Shown: positions 42,383 through 52,237 of the stretch, one piece after another | Numbering within the stretch: the stretch's first letter is position 1 | Layout: each line of letters starts with the position of its first letter | DNA from: Adiantum capillus-veneris | Taxonomy: Eukaryota; Streptophyta; Polypodiopsida; Polypodiales; Pteridaceae | Length of the DNA stretch: 64,000 nt | Assembly: GCA_014529385.2 (NCBI GenBank) | Contig: CM043952.1 | Span: 59,112,119 to 59,176,118 of the forward strand | Direction: 5' to 3' | The notes under the pieces: model-generated | The model's database searches: none | What the model was told of the DNA's origin: nothing | What the model saw: only the letters and a program-made list of their open reading frames with translations | Translations under genes and position numbers: made by a program

Positions 42383-43860
42383 TGTCACCAGCGTGTGACT
42401 ACTATCTATCCTTTTTGTTGATTTCTTTCTTATTATCTATTTACTTTCACTTTTTGGAAACACCCCTCGGGAAATCTAACTGCCCTGCATTGCATAGCTA
42501 GTGTGGAACTGTCCAGAGGGAGTCCGGGCCTGAGGGCAAGAGAGCACTAAGGTTGGACAAGGACTATGGTTAGCCAAGTGGGGTCATTGACTAGCCAAAG
42601 TGGAATCCTTTGCTACAGAGGCTACATTTCAGTTCTGGATGTGGCCGCAGTGTACAAAGAGGGTCGGATGACCTAGAAAGATACAATGGCAGCATCTCCT
42701 AAAAATTAGGGAACTGCTATTTTGGGACCTGAAAATGTCTTCGCGTCATTACGTGCAGTTTGACATGGGGATCATTTTGTTACTCTGTGGCCAAGTCAAC
42801 AGAGGCTGCAGGTGAGATATTTTTAGACCCGAGGGTCTAAAGCGGGAAAATGCACAAATGAGTGACACTTGGCACTTTGAGGCCAGTTTACTACTTATAG
42901 AGAAGGCAAAAACGTGATTTATAGTTGGGAGGCTCATTTTGCAAGTCTCTGTCACAGGTTAAGAGCTATGGAGTGCTTGCTTTCCCTCTTATGCACAGTG
43001 CGGTGCCAGGAGTGATGCCCTGCACGCTACGCACTGCCCTCTCTCTCCCCTTTGGCAGTATGTTATGCCCCTCTAGTGGGCTCTTCATTTGACCAATGTA
43101 CAGTTGTGTGGGTTCATGCGCGATTGCCGAGGCAAGAGCCTCTTGCACAGGTACTGGATTAGCTAGCGGCTAATCCCCCCGCAGGTACAGGTGAATTCGG
43201 AGAGGTTTCACGCCAGAAATCTCGTCCGATTCAAAGGGCAAGTAGCCCTACAGGTGCGGGAGCTCGAGGACTTGCTAGGGATGCGACCGGCACGCGAAAC
43301 GGAGCCCGAAACAGTGAATTACAGCCTGCTGTGTATTTTTGCAGGTTTAGGGTTTTGGCCCTAAACGGACCCTAATACCCCCAGGAGGTTCGGGGACGCA
43401 AGGGGACCGCTGTACAGGCGATCTGGCGCATTTTCAGGGCTGAAAACAGAGAATTCAGCGTGCTGCAGATTCTCGCCAGGTTTTGCAAAGTGCCCGTATG
43501 CGTCGGGAAAGTCAGTCAATGCGTGGGAATACTGACCGTGAAGGGTTCTAGTACAGTTATGCTGCCGAAATCAGGCTGGAACAGTGGAAATTCAGCCGAG
43601 TTTGTGCGGGGCAGCTTGTAGGGAACCACAGCGTTTATTCCCTCTTTTGAACAATAAAGAAATACCGAAAGGGGCGCCTAAGTTAGGGGCCAATCTGGTG
43701 TCCGTCTACTCATACAGGTGCAATCTAGCAGCCTGTATCCCTCTCCCCTTTGTTGTGTCTTGAAAGTACAGGTAAAATAGACGACTAATAATGGGTGAAA
43801 GCTAAATCAAGGTTTAAAGTAAAGTCTACCGCCCTTTTTGGATTGAACAGGCCGGTTTCA
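42383..43860 (+). repeat. Chromo-1 3' LTR
   Basis: 1478 bp, same start (TGTCACCAGCG) and end (GGTTTCA) as the 5' copy. I saw no difference from it on reading both lines through. Followed by the target duplication CACTA. Confidence 0.95.
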
Positions 43861-43865
43861 CACTA

Positions 43866-44314
43866 CCTGCGTGCCATTCTCTTTGTCTCGCAGAGTGAAA
43901 CCTCTCTTTCCCAATCCTGCTTGGCTCCTATTGCAAGTAGCTGTGGCTTCCCCAAAATAATAGGATAGGCATTATCACGTGCTTTCATCACAAAAAGTCT
44001 ATGAGGCATCCAATACCCATCACTTTTACCTTCACATCGTGAGCTTTTCCCAAACGCCTCGCCTTGGCATGGTTGGCAATCCTCATCCACACATTTGATT
44101 TGACCACAACTTTAACTCTTGCATCCCTCATAACAGTCTCTGTCATAACATATACTTGGGCTCCACCATCAATGTATGCCTGTACTTGCATCTTCTCAAT
44201 AAGCGCATCGATGAGAGGGAGCACATCCATTGGATTCCCTACCCTTAAGGCCAAGTTCTGCACAACATGCATATCCCCCCCGACCCGTGGAAGCCTAGTA
44301 GTGAGTCCTGACAT
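43866..44314 (-). pseudogene. gypsy protease fragment
   Basis: Two minus-sense frames combine. One reads LIEKMQVQAYIDGGAQVYVM (protease active site, here Asp-Gly-Gly) up to about 43990. The second reads LFVMKARDNAYPIILGKPQL, the end of the protease fold. A frameshift separates them. Upstream, beyond 44314, traces such as KANITFGQ suggest the end of Gag. It is probably the same relic as the RT fragment at 34724-35154, the two being separated by Chromo-1; part of the sequence between protease and RT is also missing. Confidence 0.65.
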
Positions 44315-44819
44315 TAGTAGACCATTGCCTCCTCAGCGTGGGATTCAAAGCTAACCACTACCCAAATGTAATGTTAGCCTTTTGACTTTTACCATCACTC
44401 ACCAGATCATATTCAAGATAACCTCGCCCCAATTGAAAATCCGTCTCCTTGATTCTGCGACGCCTTCTCCTCTTGCTTGTCTTTGGCTGCTCGTTGCCTT
44501 CATCTACCTTCTCTTTGCCTTGTGGGCTCTAATTTTGCGTTCTGTCTCTATCTCCCTTTCTCCATGTGCCCTCTTGCTGGCCAAAATACTTACATCCTAT
44601 TTATCTCCTCTCGGTAAAAATTGGCCCATAGCTTTGTGCCGCAAGTTCTTCTTGTCCAAAATCCGCTCTATTCCAGGATGCATGTCGCACACAATTGCCT
44701 CTCGGTAGCCCAGGGCATTCACAACACCCCTATCCTCTCATCAACACCAACATAAACACGATTTTCCAATAGCAGTCTCTTGATTGCACGCACTCCAATG
44801 CGTGTGTGCGCACACCCCT
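44315..44819 (-). other. decayed gag end, minus strand, weak
   Basis: Minus-sense traces of a lysine- and arginine-rich Gag end are present in broken frames (KRRRRR-like runs, then KANITFGQ next to the protease). The plus-strand frame at 44382-44708 is a shadow of this composition. No intact domain. Confidence 0.3.
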
Positions 44820-44859
44820 CCCCCCCCCCCCCCCCCCCCCCCCACAATTCACTTCCCAA

Positions 44860-44927
<68 letters not shown>
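44820..44927. repeat. C24 homopolymer and (CT)n microsatellite
   Basis: A 24-base C run (44820-44843), a 19-bp spacer and a CT run of about 65 bp (44863-44927). Tracts like these are prone to length error. Confidence 0.95.
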
Positions 44928-44929
<2 letters not shown>

Positions 44930-44956
44930 TAAACACAGACAGCCTGGGGGGCACAT

Positions 44957-46084
44957 TGTCACGAGGATGTGGCAAATGCTAACCTTAGTTATTGGTTTCT
45001 TTCCGATGATTTTTGTTTAATTTTTGGGACTCTTTTTGAAGTTGCAAATGGTCGGACATTGTATGGCCAATGTGAACGGTAGTTTCGCTCGCAGACGAGA
45101 AGTTGGTCGGCACTGGAATTCGTATAGTAAGAGGATGTCTAGGCTCAGTTCAAGATCGTGTAGGTACCCCCGTCACACTTAGCAAGTTGGTGGATACTAG
45201 GAAGTGAACTCAATAAAGGCATAAAGTCAAGGTGGGATCACCAATAGAAAGTATCCGACAATTGGGCCACATTGCACTTTTGGATGCGGTCCCAATGAGG
45301 ATAGATGGTCAGATGACCAATGGGAGCCCAACGGAAGTATCTCCTAAAAACTAGGGAACTGCTATTTTGGGCCATGAAATGTGTTCGCGTCATTACCTCC
45401 GGTATGACAAGGGGAACATTTTATTACTTTGCTGCAAAGTCAACTGATCCACCAGTTGAGAGATTTTTAAGCAGGAAGCCCAATGCGGGAAAATTGCATG
45501 TATGAGTGCCAAGTGGCACTTTTTGGCCAATTTACCAAGTTTGGGAGAAGAGAACTCGTAACTGACTTTTTGGAGTAGTTTTGGAGGCTGATAACTTTGA
45601 TTTTCAGCCATTTCTCTCCATTTTTGAGCTTCCCATGACTTTACCTAGGTCCAATGAGCTCATTTTCAGCATTGGAAGGCATCAGATGCATGTTTACAGG
45701 GCTGTTTTGCTGCGTTTTCAACGATACGCAGGTTTTGGCAGCCATGGAAATCTTTCCCTTTTGCATCTATTTGTTCACAGATGCATTACAGGTCAAGGGT
45801 AGAAGAGGGGGCGCTCGATTTATGCTGGGAGGATGCTCCATTGAGAACGTGTCACAGGTTAAGAGCTACGGAGTGCTTTCTTTCCCTCTCATGTACAGTG
45901 TGGTGCTAGGAGTGATGCCCTGCGCACTACACACTGCTCTCTCTCCCCCCTTACGTGCAGCTATGTGATGCCCCACAAGAGGGCTCTTCATTTGACTGAT
46001 GTACAGCTGTGTGGATTCATGCTTTTGTGCTGAGGCAAGAGCCTCCTTGAGCAAGAACAGGGGTAGTTAGCTGCTTATTTGCCC
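44957..46084 (+). repeat. Chromo-3 LTR, 5' portion
   Basis: Starts TGTCACGAGGATG and is closely matched by 59988-61080. It is a diverged relative of the Chromo-1 LTR: CATCTCCTAAAAA(C/T)TAGGGAACTGC and TTCGCGTCATTAC are shared. It corresponds to roughly the first half of the Chromo-1 LTR and is broken at about 46084. The missing second half seems to lie at 58590-59043, beyond the insert that carries Chromo-2. It would then be the 5' LTR of Chromo-3. Confidence 0.7.
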
Positions 46085-46406
46085 AAAAAAACTCGGTTGC
46101 GAGAAGGAAAGTTGCATCCATAGCTTGATATCCCATTGGTTCCATAAAGGAACTCCACCCTTGCCAGCTGCATGTGGCCTAGTGTGTATGGGAAAGGCCA
46201 TGTACATCAAATGTATGCCACCCAATGCTAAATTGAGTTTCATCTGCCCTATCTCTGATAGAGAGCCCAAGAATCTACGTACTGAATGGAGAGACTTGCA
46301 CAAAATCTTTGTTAAAATTGTGGACATAGCTAGGAAGGCAAAATAGCATGGCTTACCTGTCATTGCATACCACATCAGGAATAGCTTTTGCCAAGCACTT
46401 GACACT
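46085..46406. other. unidentified insert in the Chromo-3 LTR, left part
   Basis: Frames are open on both strands. The minus strand is open for about 116 codons (SLSEIGQMKLNLALGGIHLM); the plus strand reads LRTEWRDLHKIFVKIVDIAR up to one TAG. I recognise neither. A strong donor (GACAG before GTAAGC, minus sense) lies near 46355. It continues beyond Chromo-2 at 58287, since the AGCAT duplication flanks that element. Confidence 0.35.
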
Positions 46407-46411
46407 AGCAT

Positions 46412-46974
46412 TGTCACAAAGTGATGACGTGGCGGACAGCAGAAACCCTAAAATTCTTGCAAACCCTAATTTCTGCCAAAAACCCTAATTTCCGGAAATC
46501 GCGGAGGCTGAAATTTAGTTTTTTTTTTTTTTTGTGGAAAATGATGAGCGACGCAAATTTCGCTTTTTCTCTACTTAAATGAGAAAGAGAGAGAGAATGC
46601 TTTTGCTTTCATGTTTTGACTCTCTGTGAGAGAGAGAGAGCAATTGCTTTTGATTTGAAGCTTTTGGGGCTCTGCTTTTGGGCATCCCTTGTAACCTTTA
46701 AATTAGTGGTGAGGGCCTCACTTCTCAGAGCATCTGGACGCAGAGTCTGAGAGTGAAACCCTAACCGCTCTCTTGTACTTTGATGATTGATTAATATAAA
46801 AAGAAATACCGAAAGGGGTGCCAGTCTTTGGGGCCAATATCTCTAGGCACGGAACTCCGCCGGGCCAGTGCAAATCTATTGTGATCTGTGAATTGTTTTG
46901 AAGTGGTTATTTGGTGCTGTCGCGGTTGATTCTTGATTCTTGATTCTTGACTTGGAGTGTCCAAGTCTGTTGCA
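46412..46974 (+). repeat. Chromo-2 5' LTR
   Basis: 563 bp, containing repeated AAACCCTAATTTC phrases and the block AAATACCGAAAGGGGTGCC. It differs from the 3' LTR by an indel in the AAACCCTAA repeats, by differences in the following poly-T/poly-A stretch and by several substitutions. It is therefore older than Chromo-1. Confidence 0.9.
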
Positions 46975-46975
46975 G

Positions 46976-46987
46976 TGGTATCAGAGC
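46976..46987 (+). other. Chromo-2 primer binding site (initiator tRNA-Met)
   Basis: TGGTATCAGAGC one base after the LTR end, complementary to plant initiator tRNA-Met. Confidence 0.88.
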
Positions 46988-47089
46988 ACGGCCGATTTCT
47001 CTTCTACGGGAAATCCGATCCCCGAATTTTTTTCCGCGGCACCTATTGCTTCAGGCAATGATTAGTCGACTCCCTCTGCATCTGGAGAT

Positions 47090-48620
47090 GTGGGCTGGGA
47101 TCACAACGAAGATTCAGATAGAGAGTATGGCCCGCCTCGGCCTACTCAAGCGGAGCAAAGAGAGATGGAGCGTCGTCAATTGATTGGCGATGCAACAAAG
47201 ATGATGCTCAATTTTGCCGAGGATCCGAAGATGGCAAAATATATGAACCAGACCTCTTTGAAAGAGGTACAAATGGAGTGGCAGAGAACCACAACACCAC
47301 TCCCGAAACCCGCTCTCAAGAAACCTTCTGCCTCCAAGAAAATATACGGAGCAGGAACTGGAGAACGTGGTTGATGCACGGATTGCTCAGCTTTTCGACG
47401 TGCAAAAGAAAGACAAAAAGCACGGCAAAAAGCAGAAGAAAGGCACTGACTTCCCGGGATATTTGGGTCGTCGGTTGACATTTGACAAGGCAAAGAAATG
47501 GAAGAAGGGTGTTCGGTTTGAAGGAGTACCCAGTTCTTCTTCTTCTTCTTCTTCTTCTGACAGTTCTTCTAGCTCCTCGGATTAGAGCGAAGAAGACAGA
47601 AAAAGCAAAAAGCGAAGCAAGACACAAAGCTTCGGAACGGGCAAGAAAAAGGCAAAGAAGGCTACATCTCGCCCAGAGACTGACAGTTCTACTGAGGACT
47701 CGTCTACAGACAGCTCAGATTCCGATGACGGAAAGTTTTATGCGAACAAGAAGAATTTTTACAAAGCCAACCAGTATGACTTTCTCGAAGATAAAAGCAA
47801 GAAAGTCCGAGAGTTTAAGGAAGGTGGCCACTCGATCAAGTTTGATACTTTTTCAGGATACTCGGATGCTTCGAAAGCTGTGTCTTTTTTCAGCAGTTTG
47901 ACATCGCTTTCGCGGGAGGACGCTATTCAGAGCACTCCAAGATTCAGAGAGCTGCCTCTTACTTTAAGAGGAATGCTCGTACTTGGTGGTCCACGCTTCT
48001 TTTAAACAAGACTGCGCCAGTTAAATGGCTGAAATTTAAGAAGCTTTTTATTTCTTCTTGGTTGACGCAAGAATATGAATGAGATGTACGAGCTGCTTGG
48101 AACCATCTTCGGATGACCAAGAAAGATACAATCAATGCTTATTGTGAAAGATTCTGGAACTCTTTTCTACCCGCCTCTTCATTCAAGAAGATCTCGTTCA
48201 GAGAACAGATTGAGCGGTTTACCTTGGGTCTACCTACAGAGATCCGAAATCACTGCTTGGAACAGAAGTCAGCTTCTGTTCAGGAGTTGATGAGTCATGC
48301 GAAGCGGAGCTTTGCCATTCACTCTGGCAGTCTGACCTACCCCACAGATGAGGCCATGACACAACGAGCCGAACAGACTTCTAGGAATGAAAGAAGAATG
48401 AAAAAGAGCAACCCAGAGAAAAAAAAAGGATGCACGACCCAAGCTTACTCCTGAGGAGAGAGCTCGCTTCATCAGAGAGGGGAAGTGCTTTGGATGCGGG
48501 GAACATGGACATATTTCCGCGAAGTGCCCTAATAAGGCACAGAAAGAACAGAATGATAAGAACGACGACGGGCCTGAGAGTTCGAGAGCAGCTGAGGAAT
48601 GTGGCAGAAAAGGCAGATAG
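47090..48620 (+). pseudogene. Chromo-2 gag
   Basis: The frame is broken several times. It reads PRPTQAEQREMERRQLIGDA, then VVDARIAQLFDVQKKDKKHG, a serine run (47530-47580), a TAG and a basic/acidic linker. The Gag core HSIKFDTFSGYSDASKAVSF and TWWSTLLLNKTAPVKWLKF resembles that of Chromo-1. After a TGA near 48080 it continues INAYCERFWNSFLPASSFKK. A zinc knuckle, CFGCGEHGHISAKC, is at about 48491-48532, in a different frame from the preceding segment. Confidence 0.8.
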
Positions 48621-49125
48621 AAAAGCAGAACTGGTGCCACATGGCATGGGACCTGCACCGAATCTAATGAATGAAAGTACAAACTTTGCCGCTTTCGGGG
48701 CAAAGTGAAGGATCAGGAAGCTCTTTTGAAGGAGCCAAGGCCAACTTCTTTTCACTTGGAATTGGCGGCTCGATTTGGAACTACGCCCGACAGACTGACG
48801 CCACAGGCGGAGGTAGTTCGACTGGGACCCGGATGGGATGTTGCCATTACACCGAGCATTGGCAAACTTTGTTTGCAATGACAGGGGTGTTCAGGGCACG
48901 CGAGTGACGTTCTACTTGGGATCCCTTGGTACCACAAGAACTACGCCGTGGTTGACTACCGGGCCGAGAAAGCGACTTTGATAAATGAAGGGCTTAGAGA
49001 TTGTACTTGATGAACTTCAGTTTTCTTACTCATTCTTTTGGGAGAACTGAACGATGGATAAAGGTTGAATATGTTTTGACCTGAAGAAAAGAACGCCAAG
49101 ATTTTTTTCTCCACGCTCATGCCGA
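48621..49125 (+). pseudogene. Chromo-2 protease region, strongly decayed
   Basis: Position and short phrases suggest the protease between the zinc knuckle and RT: GAKANFFS near 48735 matches Gly-Ala-Lys-Ala-Asn-Phe of Chromo-1, and DVLLGIPW-like traces lie near 48910. Several frameshifts and a degenerate 100-bp segment before 49126 prevent a continuous reading. Confidence 0.5.
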
Positions 49126-51792
49126 TTGCTTTTGAGAGGGCCTGAAGATCATACCATTGATCTGATATCTGGAAGCACGCCACCGAATCGGCCACCTTAT
49201 CGCGTGAGCCGAGTACAGAATGAAAAGATTATGAACTCAGTGAAAGACCTCTTGGAAAAGGGTCTTGTCCAGCCTAGTACTTCACCGTATTGCTCTCCAG
49301 TGTTGTTGGTTTTGAAGAAAGACGGATCTTGGAGAATGTGCATCGATTATAGCACTCTCAACGAAATCACCATCAAGAACAGATTTCCGATTCCTAGGAT
49401 CGATGATATACTCGACAGGTTACAGGGATCCTCGTGCCTTAGCAGGATTGACTTGAAGAGTGGATATCATCAGATCAGGATAGCACCAGGAGATGTCTAC
49501 AAGACAGCTTTTCGGACGACTTTTGGGTTATTTGAGTTTTTGGTGATGCCTTTTGGCTTAACCAATGCTCCTGCGACATTTAACCGGATGATGGACAGTA
49601 TTTTTCGAGAGTACAGGCTATTTGTTGGCACTTTCTTTGACGACATCATTGTTTCCTCCAAGAACGAGGCAGAACACAGAGATCATCTGCTTCAAGTCTT
49701 TCAGGCATTACGAGATCACACATTAGTGATTAATGCTAAGAAAAGTGAATTTTTCCTACCAGAGATACACTTTTTGGGACACATTGTGTCAGCAGCACGG
49801 CAGGAGTGCAAATGGACCCGGCCAAGATAGAGACTATCCGTGATTGGCCCGATTTGAGGAATGTCCATGAAGTTAGAAGCTTCTTGGGACTGTGTTCGTA
49901 CTACAGGCGGTTCATACGAAAGTTTGCAGAGGTTGCTTCCCCTTTGCATACCTTGACACAGAAAGGAGTACCTTTTTCGTGGGGACCCACAGAGGTTACT
50001 ACCTTTCGGACATTGAAAGAGAAATTCACTATAGGACCAGATTTGACTTTGCCGGACTTGCAGAAGTCATTTGAAGTATTTTGTGATGCTTGTGGTCGTA
50101 GTCTGGGTACGGTCTTGATGCAAGAAGGCCATGTCATAGCTTACGAGAGCCGTTTGTTCTCTAGGCCGGAGATGACAGCACAGATCTATGGGAAAGTGCT
50201 TTTGGCGGTTATCCACGCTCTTACTCAGTGGGGGCATTACCTACTCGGAGCGGATTTTACTGTCTTTACAGACCATCAGAGTTTGCGCTACTTCTTGTCA
50301 CAGAAGCAATTTTGGGAAAAGCAGATGCGGTGGGTGAACATCTTGTCACAGTTTCACTTCCAGATTGTCTATGTGCAGGGACAGAAGAATGTGGTGGTAG
50401 ATGCTTTGTCTCGAAAACCGTTGGTTCTGGCTATTTCAGCGATACATCATAGGAGCTTTGAGGATATGGTCGATCAGTATGCCACAGATACAGATTTTGC
50501 AGATATTTTCACACGGATACGGGATGGGGAGACAGTAGCTGGATACTCCCTTCGGGAAGGCTACTTGATGAAAAAGACTATGTTGTGCGTTACACAGCTG
50601 TTGAGGGAAAAGGTTATGACTGATTGCCACTGTCCACCTTTTACGGGTCACTGCGGCATTGCTACCACCATGAAAGGGGTAGAGAGAGATTTCTTTTGGC
50701 GGAGACTGAAGAAGGATGTGGAAGAGTTTGTGCGCAGTTGCTTGGTATGCCAAAAGGTCAAGTTTGACAGGCATAAGGCACAGGGATTGTTACAGCCTTT
50801 ACCCATACCCACCCGCCCCTGGGAAAATATTGAAATGGATTTCATTTTTTTTAATCTCCCGAGAATACAGAATGATCACGATGATTTTCCGATTACATGG
50901 CACGCCTGAGACAATTGTCTTCGACAAAGACCCCAGATTTATGAGTTTGTTTTGGAAGGCAATTTGAGAGAACATTGGCACGCAGTTGCAGTTCTCGTCA
51001 TCGTTCCACTTGCAGACTGACGGGCAATTTGAGATTGCCAATTAAGTGATTTTAGATTTATTGAAGTCTTGTATCCTCGGATCAGAAGACTCAATGGGAA
51101 AAGAACTTACCTTTGGTGGAATTTGCCTATAGTAACACGATACACTCTTCGACGAGGAAGACGCCATGTGAGATTGTTGAAAGTGCTGCGAAGGTTCCAT
51201 CCTTCCTGAGCACGAAAGATTAGAAATTTGAAGCGGATGAATATTCGCGAGACTTGGATACGGCTTTTGCCAAGGTTCGCGAGACTTTGCAGAAGTCTCA
51301 AGAACGACAGAAAAAGGCAGCGGATCGCCATCGTGGCGACTGGAAACTGAAGGAGGATGATTGGGTGCTCTTACTTTTGAGAAGGCACGCCTAAGAAAGA
51401 AAAAGGGAAAGGAGAGGCTTTTTCCAAAGCTTAGTATGTGATACTACGGATCTTTCCAGATCACTGACAAGATAAATGATGTCTCCTTCCGATTGAAACT
51501 GCCAGATACTTGGAGGATTCACAATGCATTGCATGTGAGTCTCTTGAAACCTGTTAAGGGTGATGTGCCTGATGATGGGGAGCCTGATGAGCAACCCAAA
51601 GTGGAAGAAAACGAGGAGATCCTTGTTCCTGAACAGATTTTGGCACATAATGATACGAAGAAAGGTAAAGTCCGAAGGCTGTTCTTGGTTAAGTTCAAGA
51701 ACTTTCCTGCATTTGATGCGAAGTGGATGGAGGAGGAGGACCTAGCAGATACTCCTCGGATTGTGAAACTTTACCTCGATGTTTTGGTTTAG
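49126..51792 (+). pseudogene. Chromo-2 RT, RNase H, integrase and chromodomain
   Basis: RT runs from GPEDHTIDLISGSTPPNRPP through FLVMPFGLTNAPATFNRMMD and FFDDIIVSSKN to HFLGHIVSA. A shift at about 49795 leads into MDPAKIETIRDWPDLRNVHE. RNase H (VFCDACGRSLGTVLM) and the integrase H2C2 domain (CPPFTGHCGIATTMKG, then CLVCQKVKFDR) follow. At about 50880 a deletion of some 40 codons removes the middle of the integrase core, between DFIFFNLPRIQND and GTPETIVFDKDP. After more stops, the chromodomain reads EILVPEQILAHNDTKKG to PAFDAKWMEEED and ends at 51792. Confidence 0.88.
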
Positions 51793-51871
51793 CATAGTCT
51801 ACTCCAAACGGAACCCAGAAACTCAGCTTGGCCGAAGATCTGGTGCAGTGGGATGCACAAGAGGGGAGTTA
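51793..51871 (+). other. Chromo-2 3' tail, left of Copia-2
   Basis: This short tail, with 57181-57702 on the other side, is the untranslated region after the chromodomain. The right part contains five GTGATGT phrases between 57515 and 57560 and ends in the polypurine tract before the 3' LTR. Confidence 0.6.
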
Positions 51872-51876
51872 CTCCG

Positions 51877-52158
51877 TGTGGGGGAGCAGGAGAGAGAGCC
51901 CACTTGCTACTCTATGCAATGAGAGTGAAGGAGAAGAGGAGAGTGGTGCAGAAGAAGCACACGCAGAGAAGAATACGTGAGAGAGAGAGAGAACTCGTAG
52001 AAGTTTTGGGAAAAGTCACGATAGTTCCATTTTGGGCTTTACCTTTGAGTATATGAGTAAGTGACTAGGGGGCCATTCACACTTGGGCCCCCTCACTTAT
52101 AAGTCTTTTAACTTATAAGTTAATAAGTATAAGGCACTTAGGCCTTTATTCCCTAACA
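51877..52158 (-). repeat. Copia-2 3' LTR
   Basis: 282 bp, in minus sense TGTTAGGGAATAAAGG to CTCCCCCACA. It differs from the 5' copy by three single-base substitutions, corresponding to plus positions near 51947, 52041 and 52132. Confidence 0.93.
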
Positions 52159-52237
52159 ACCTCCCACCTAAAGGCAATGTACCTTGGGAGATCAAAGAAT
52201 CAGCTAACTATGATACATCAGCTGATCATGCACTTAC

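Larger units (their letters stand above)
35160..43860 (+). mobile_element. intact Ty3/gypsy chromovirus (Chromo-1)
   Basis: An 8701-bp element with CACTA target duplications at 35155-35159 and 43861-43865. Its two 1478-bp LTRs look identical base for base on reading both, with a constant 7223-bp offset. The single reading frame is uninterrupted. The order is Gag, protease, RT, RNase H, integrase, chromodomain. A purine tract AAGAGGGGGG precedes the 3' LTR. The sequence after the 5' LTR, TGGTTCCATCGACGGGAT, sits where the primer site belongs, but I cannot match it to a tRNA with confidence. It is inserted in a minus-strand gypsy relic. Confidence 0.96.

Noticed and set aside
47316-47627. Minus-strand frame opposite the Chromo-2 gag serine run
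   Set aside because: It is an antisense shadow of the TCT repeats; the plus strand carries recognisable Gag.
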